A DNA stretch of 64,000 nt, taken from NCBI RefSeq assembly GCF_004379255.2, contig NC_056036.1, positions 42,681,576-42,745,575 on the forward strand. Reading direction: 5' to 3'. This document shows, piece after piece, positions 59,878 to 64,000 of this stretch. This DNA comes from Salvia splendens. Taxonomy: Eukaryota > Streptophyta > Magnoliopsida > Lamiales > Lamiaceae. The notes under the pieces were generated by a model. The model searched no databases, was not told where the DNA came from, and worked only from the letters and a program-made list of their open reading frames with translations. The position numbers were made by a program, and so were the translations under genes. Numbering within the stretch: position 1 is the stretch's first letter; each line of letters opens with the position of its first letter.

Positions 59878-61604
59878 GGCCATCCGCAATGTTGTCTCTT
59901 ATCCGTCTCTTAACCGTCTCATCTCTTAACTATTCATGGGCCCCACTGTACTTTTCACTCCATCTCTTAACTAAGAGACAAAACCTGCAACCCTCCATTT
60001 CTTATTCGTCTCTTAACCATCTCATCCCTTAACTATTCATTCAATTTCATTTTTTATTTTTATTTCCAACAAATTCAATTAATAAAAACACACTTCATTA
60101 AATAAAATAAAATTACAACTTAAAATCGTAAAAAATACATAATTAAATTCGTGGCAAAATAAATAAAAAAAGACATAATTTAAAATACAATTTTATAGAA
60201 ATTATAAAAACTACTCCGCCGACGAATCATCCCCCGAGGGAGGCGGAATACCAAGTTGTCCCGCCAGATACACAATGTCGGCATGATGGGCTTGAAATTG
60301 GGCAGACGTCATGCGGGAAGTGTCCGCCATTGTCGTGGTGAAGTACATGGACATTAAGGAGGAGGGCGACCCTTGAGAGCCCGCCTGACTTGATTCGCCT
60401 TGGCCCCTTCTCCCTCTAGCCGCCTTCGCCGCCTTGGCCCCTCCTCCCTCGAGCCCGAGCTGGACCGGACACCGCCGGCCCACCTTTCCTCGTCTTTGAC
60501 GGCCTCCCAAACATCCACATGTCTGAATTCTTTGCCGGTGTCGTTGAAATAGCTCGCAAAGCCGATCTTAGAATGTCGTCTCCCGTGGCTCCGCTTTGGT
60601 AATGAGCCGCTTCGTTCTTGTAGATGCCGCATAATTTTTTAACCTCTCTGTCGACTCGGTCAAAGTGAGCGCGGAGCATCTTCAATGTGCGGCGGTGGGA
60701 CCCCTTCGGCTTAATCTCGTTGTAGGCCTCGGTGACCTTTTCCCAGAAGCACTTCCGGGTTTGTTGAATCCCGACGATGGGATCGTACGAGATGTTGATC
60801 CAGGCGTTGTACACAACCATCGTGTCTTTGCGGCTGTACGGATGCCGGCCTACATCCTCCCCCTCCTCGGCCGCCTCCGCCTCTTCTTCCACGGTGTCGA
60901 ATGCCCTGAAGCTTCCACCGCCTCGTCCTCCTTCCGGAGTGGGTTCATCTGGATAATCCTCCCGAATTTGGGATAATCCCTGCGAATACCTCGGGGCGGA
61001 GGGACGGGCGTATGCATCAACGTCAAAATGGGGTGGTTGGTACCCCGCCGGCGTCGGCGAGCCCTAGGTGCCTGGCGTTGACGAACCGGAACCGGAACCA
61101 CCCAAGACATTGTTCATGCCCCCCCAGTCGCCAAACGCGTTGATGTCAAACCCGCCGAAGCCGCCCTCGTTTCCGTCGCCGGACATTTTGTGATGAAAAT
61201 TGGAGAGGTTAGATGAAAATTGAAGAGGAAATGGAGATGATTTGGGAAGAATAGATGTGTGTTTGTGTGTAATAAGGATGAAATAGGAGTATTTATAGAG
61301 TAAAAAAATTAAAATAAAAAATGGTCGAAAAAAATGATAATATTACCGTTTTCATTTTTTAAAATTTTATTTATGAAATTCAAATTTTTTAAAAAATAAT
61401 TTATTGCGTCAGCGTGACGAAGCCCACTCGCGGGCCGACGAGTGGGCGTCACGCGTGGCGCAGGCGCATGTTGAGCCAGCCCGAGAGACGTCTCGGTGGG
61501 ACGAGCGTCTCAGCTAGACCGGGACGAGACGGGGCGCTGCAACGCGTCTCGCCGCCGTTTCTTTTCGGCGGGACGAGATAGAGCCACCCGCGGGACGCGT
61601 TGCC
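59878..61604. mobile_element. PIF/Harbinger-type element (H5) with broken ORF1
   Basis: TTA (59875-59877 and 61605-61607) flanks ggccatccgcaatg at the left and a shortened right end acgcgttgcc. The left subterminal region repeats tctcttaaccgtctcat; the right region (61480-61590) is full of gagac/gtctc (gagagacgtctcggtggga, cgtctcagctagaccgggac). A minus-strand ORF1 pseudogene fills the middle. The 57921-57950 sequence of copy A gives the empty insertion site. Element H1 is a deletion derivative of the same family. Confidence 0.9.
60211..61186 (-). pseudogene. PIF/Harbinger ORF1-like protein, stop codon and frameshifts
   Basis: Starts MSGDGNEGGFGGFDINAFGD at 61186, meets a TAG soon after GSSTPGT, then continues in frame with VGRHPYSRKDTMVVYNAWIN, ISYDPIVGIQQTRKCFWEKV and LKMLRAHFDRVDREVKKLC. 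The following FNDTGKEFRHVDVWEAVKDE is in another frame, and the C-terminus (FTTTMADTSRMTSAQFQAHH... GDDSSAE) in a third. It has the trihelix/Myb-like DNA-binding region plus the NAM-associated-type C-terminus common to Harbinger ORF1 proteins. Broken and not expected to be functional. Confidence 0.85.
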
Positions 61605-62270
61605 TTAGGCTAGTTTATTGGGCACTTAGGCAATATGTTATCTGCCAAGCACTTAGGCAATATGTTATCTGCCAAACTATCCATGTAATTACAATCAATA
61701 TATTAATTGTTTATCTAAATATCTAGAGTTTCTACTTACTTATGATACGTGTGCTCGAATCAATCAATTAGTGCACTCGATTTCTTTTGAAGAAATATTT
61801 TATTGATGGGCCAACTTCAATTATTCAGCCACTTTGTGACTATTGGAAATCTTTAAATAGGTTTTCCACCTATCAAATGAAAATGAAAGTTTAGGATTTA
61901 TGGTTTACTTGTTAAATAAGTATAGTTTAGATGGCCCTCCTATGAAATTTTAAATTACAAGTAGCACAAGAAGGTCACCAAGAGCCACTACTTTTATTTC
62001 CCACAAAAATAGTGGAATAACTTATTACTTAATGATATAGAGCGTGTCACGCAAAAGAAAATAAATTCAACATTGGAATATAATACTGTATATTGTATGG
62101 TGAGAATAATCAATAGTGGCTTCTACAGCTTTGACTTCCGTGATGAAATTAAATAAAATTATATTGGTCTCCTATATTTGCAATATTGATGGTGGTGCAA
62201 TCAAAAGTTATTGAAATAAATTCAATTGACGTATACCATGAATTTTAATTTTTATAACATTTAAAAAATT

Positions 62271-63300
62271 AGACTCCCTCCCATCTCACAAGAAGCGGAC
62301 GGTGGACGGATAATTTTTTTTTTGTAGGATATTATCTTTATTTCGTATTCAATATATTATCAGAAAATTTTTCCTATTATTTGTTTCGATAATAGAGATT
62401 TTGGTATAACAATTTATGCAAAAATATTAATTATCTAACATTATTATAAGAATAATTTACTTTGCTAAGGGCTGAAGCCTTGCATCCCACTCTCACGGTA
62501 CATATTTCTTTTCTTATTTCGAAATGTCTCGTTAAGGTATAGTCTTTTCATATTTTGACATTTTTTTATCCTTTTATACTTTATTTACTTTACACTAAAC
62601 ACTACTCCTAGTATATAGGCTTTTCATATTTTGACAATTTTTTTATCCTTTTATACTTTATTAACTTTACACCAAACACTACTACTTTCTTATATTATTT
62701 GTTGAATTTTTTTTCATTTACCTTGAGGAATTAATAATTTGAATATATAATGGATAAAATGGTACCTACCAAGTTCCAACTAGCTAGTTCTAACAATGTC
62801 TATAATAGAGTGACACAACCACGATTCCGCCCAAGATACAACCACAAAAACTCTTCCAGCACAATAATGACCACACCACAGCCACAAATTTCTTTAATTT
62901 ATCAATTATTGATATATTTTAATTGGATTAGAATAAAATTAATTGGACAAAAATAAATAGATCATGGAATGGAACGAAAAGAATGATTTGAGAATGAATA
63001 TTTTATAAATAACGATTTTAAAAATAAAAAATCAGCACCGCGGCAGCTCCGCCCACCACCTCTGCTGCCACCTCCCCTGTCCACGCCGCAAATGCGGCTC
63101 TCATATATTATTTGGAAAGTGATTTCAAATATATTTAGCTTTCTTTAGAATTAAAACCGTCAAATTAGCAACAGTGACAAAGCTACATATATGCATGGGT
63201 CTTGGAATTTATACGTATATATATTATGTATCCATAAATTTATATGTATTCTATTTCAGTGCAATTGGTCTCGAAATAGATTGTAGAATCACTTGATTCC
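62271..63300. other. AT-rich region upstream of the second LSU copy
   Basis: Contains a short duplication (ttttcatattttgaca at about 62545 and 62625, and tttttatccttttatacttta following each). An unassigned GC island lies at 63037-63100 (cagcaccgcggcagctccgc, ctgtccacgccgcaaatgc). No gene recognised. Confidence 0.4.
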
Positions 63301-63315
63301 AAGGCCGAGTTCGAG

Positions 63316-63328
63316 TTGAATCTAGACA
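63316..63328 (+). promoter_or_regulatory. Half-match to the UPE-box upstream of the truncated LSU copy
   Basis: ttgaatctagaca equals the last 13 positions of the UPE-box consensus (TTGAAYCTAGACR); the first seven positions do not match. It lies 274 bp before the start codon. A sulfur-responsive GAGAC core occurs at 63477-63481 and a TATA box (tataaaa) at 63522-63528. Confidence 0.5.
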
Positions 63329-63601
63329 CAACACATATATTTACTTTCTTTAGTAGAAATAAATAGTTTAAAAATAAATTTCCCAAAAACAGAGAAATTT
63401 GTCAAAAACAAGCTGAATCCGTTTAAATGCCATTTTCAGTTTTCACAGTTAGATTCACAGTCAGGTTCACTGAACCGAGACACCACACCTATTTTCCTTC
63501 TTACTCCATTTTCCTCTTGCATATAAAACGAAACAGTTTAATCCACAATGCTATCAAATCAAGAAAATTAACCTCAAATCGCAGACATAAACAAATCGAC
63601 G

Positions 63602-63730
63602 ATGGATTCGATCGGTGTGAAGGCGGAGGCGCTGCGGCGGAGGAACGAGGAGCTGGAGAGGGAGCTGAGGAAGAGTTGTGAGAGAGAAGAGAGGATGAAG
63701 GAGGAGTTGGTGACGGCTCTAACGTGGTAG
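63602..63730 (+). pseudogene. Truncated LSU paralogue, 42 codons
   Basis: Begins MDSIGVKAEALRRRNEELER, continues ELRKSCEREERMKEELVTAL and ends TW followed by TAG. The first part is very close to the LSU gene at 56585 (aggcgctgcggcggaggaac is shared), but similarity stops abruptly at the codon for Trp, where LSU continues QRVRLAEEAEE. The second helix is missing. The following bases (tctaatgttcaaaaacagg) look unrelated, which suggests an insertion or deletion breakpoint; the remainder may lie past the window edge. With promoter elements retained, it may still be transcribed as a short coiled-coil peptide. Confidence 0.75.
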
Positions 63731-64000
63731 TCTAATGTTCAAAAACAGGTATACAGTATATTTTTATGATATAGGAGTATCTCAGCAAACCAATTACATG
63801 CCACATGAATTTTCGATTGTCAGAAATAAGCCCAAAATCGAAACAAATTTGTGGTAACTTAAAAACCAGTAAAAAACCAGCTGAAATCATAGAAAGAAAC
63901 CGCAATTTTGAAATAGGAGCCAAACTGTGAATTTTCTTGCCAGAAAAACTGTTGAAAATCCAGAAAAACCAGTATCAACACCAGAATCTTAAACTTTGTA
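63731..64000. other. Sequence after the truncated LSU, unassigned
   Basis: AT-rich; contains repeated ccagtaaaaaaccagctgaa-like and ccagaaaaacc motifs near 63865-63995. No gene recognised; it may be the start of an inserted element. Confidence 0.3.

Larger units (their letters stand above)
59380..62270. repeat. Segmental duplication, copy B, expanded by two transposon insertions
   Basis: Counterpart of 57600-58870. After subtracting the Stowaway-like unit (59595-59791) and Harbinger element H5 with its target duplication (59878-61607), the remaining sequence follows copy A in order. A 27-bp direct repeat (gcacttaggcaatatgttat, at 61621 and 61648) is specific to copy B. Confidence 0.85.

Overview
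This window is nuclear DNA of a flowering plant, most likely a eudicot. Genes have GT-AG introns, intergenic DNA is AT-rich, and many small DNA transposons are present. The proteins are plant-specific or plant-like (RSH1, ALMT, LSU, ARFB1, a plastid zinc-ribbon protein). I cannot name the species; an asterid such as a member of the Lamiales is only a guess.

Layout. 1-1806 (minus): first exon and first-intron sequence of a mitochondrial complex I 13-kDa subunit (NDUFS6 type). 2725-6597 (plus): ARFB1-type small GTPase, 6 coding exons. 9151-17087 (plus): RSH1, plastid ppGpp metabolism, 18 exons. 17942-21577 (minus): acidic repeat-containing protein with a conserved N-terminus, 7 exons. 25258-26309 (plus): ribosomal protein eL13. 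30181-33868 (plus): ALMT9-type vacuolar anion channel. 34497-36346 (minus): plastid membrane protein with a zinc ribbon. 39680-43099 (plus): TMPIT/TMEM120 membrane protein. 43780-46706 (minus): ZUFSP-type peptidase (C78). 56585-56917 (plus): LSU, a sulfur-starvation response protein. 63602-63730 (plus): a truncated LSU copy. All multi-exon models were assembled by hand; the coding exons of each complete gene sum to a multiple of three.

The space between genes is dominated by class II transposons whose ends can be read directly. Five PIF/Harbinger-type elements with 3-bp TTA/TAA target duplications lie at 7394-8580, 48687-50700, 54145-56438, 55589-56233 (nested in the previous one) and 59878-61604. 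Three carry a broken Myb/SANT-like ORF1 and none carries a transposase. Two Mutator-like foldback elements with 9-bp target duplications lie at 28688-29844 and 46898-47428. Several Stowaway-like MITEs occur. One Stowaway-like element (27333-28378) carries about 540 bp of a formin FH2 coding region, an apparent gene capture.

The genes do not form one pathway; this is ordinary plant gene order. Two groups look syntenic with Arabidopsis from memory (NDUFS6-ARFB1-acidic protein; ZUFSP-LSU). The most interesting region is the LSU end. There a nested transposon sits 13-16 bp from the LSU TATA box, a perfect UPE-box (the sulfur-starvation element of LSU/UP9 promoters) lies far upstream of the insertion, and a local segmental duplication keeps an empty copy of one transposon insertion site.
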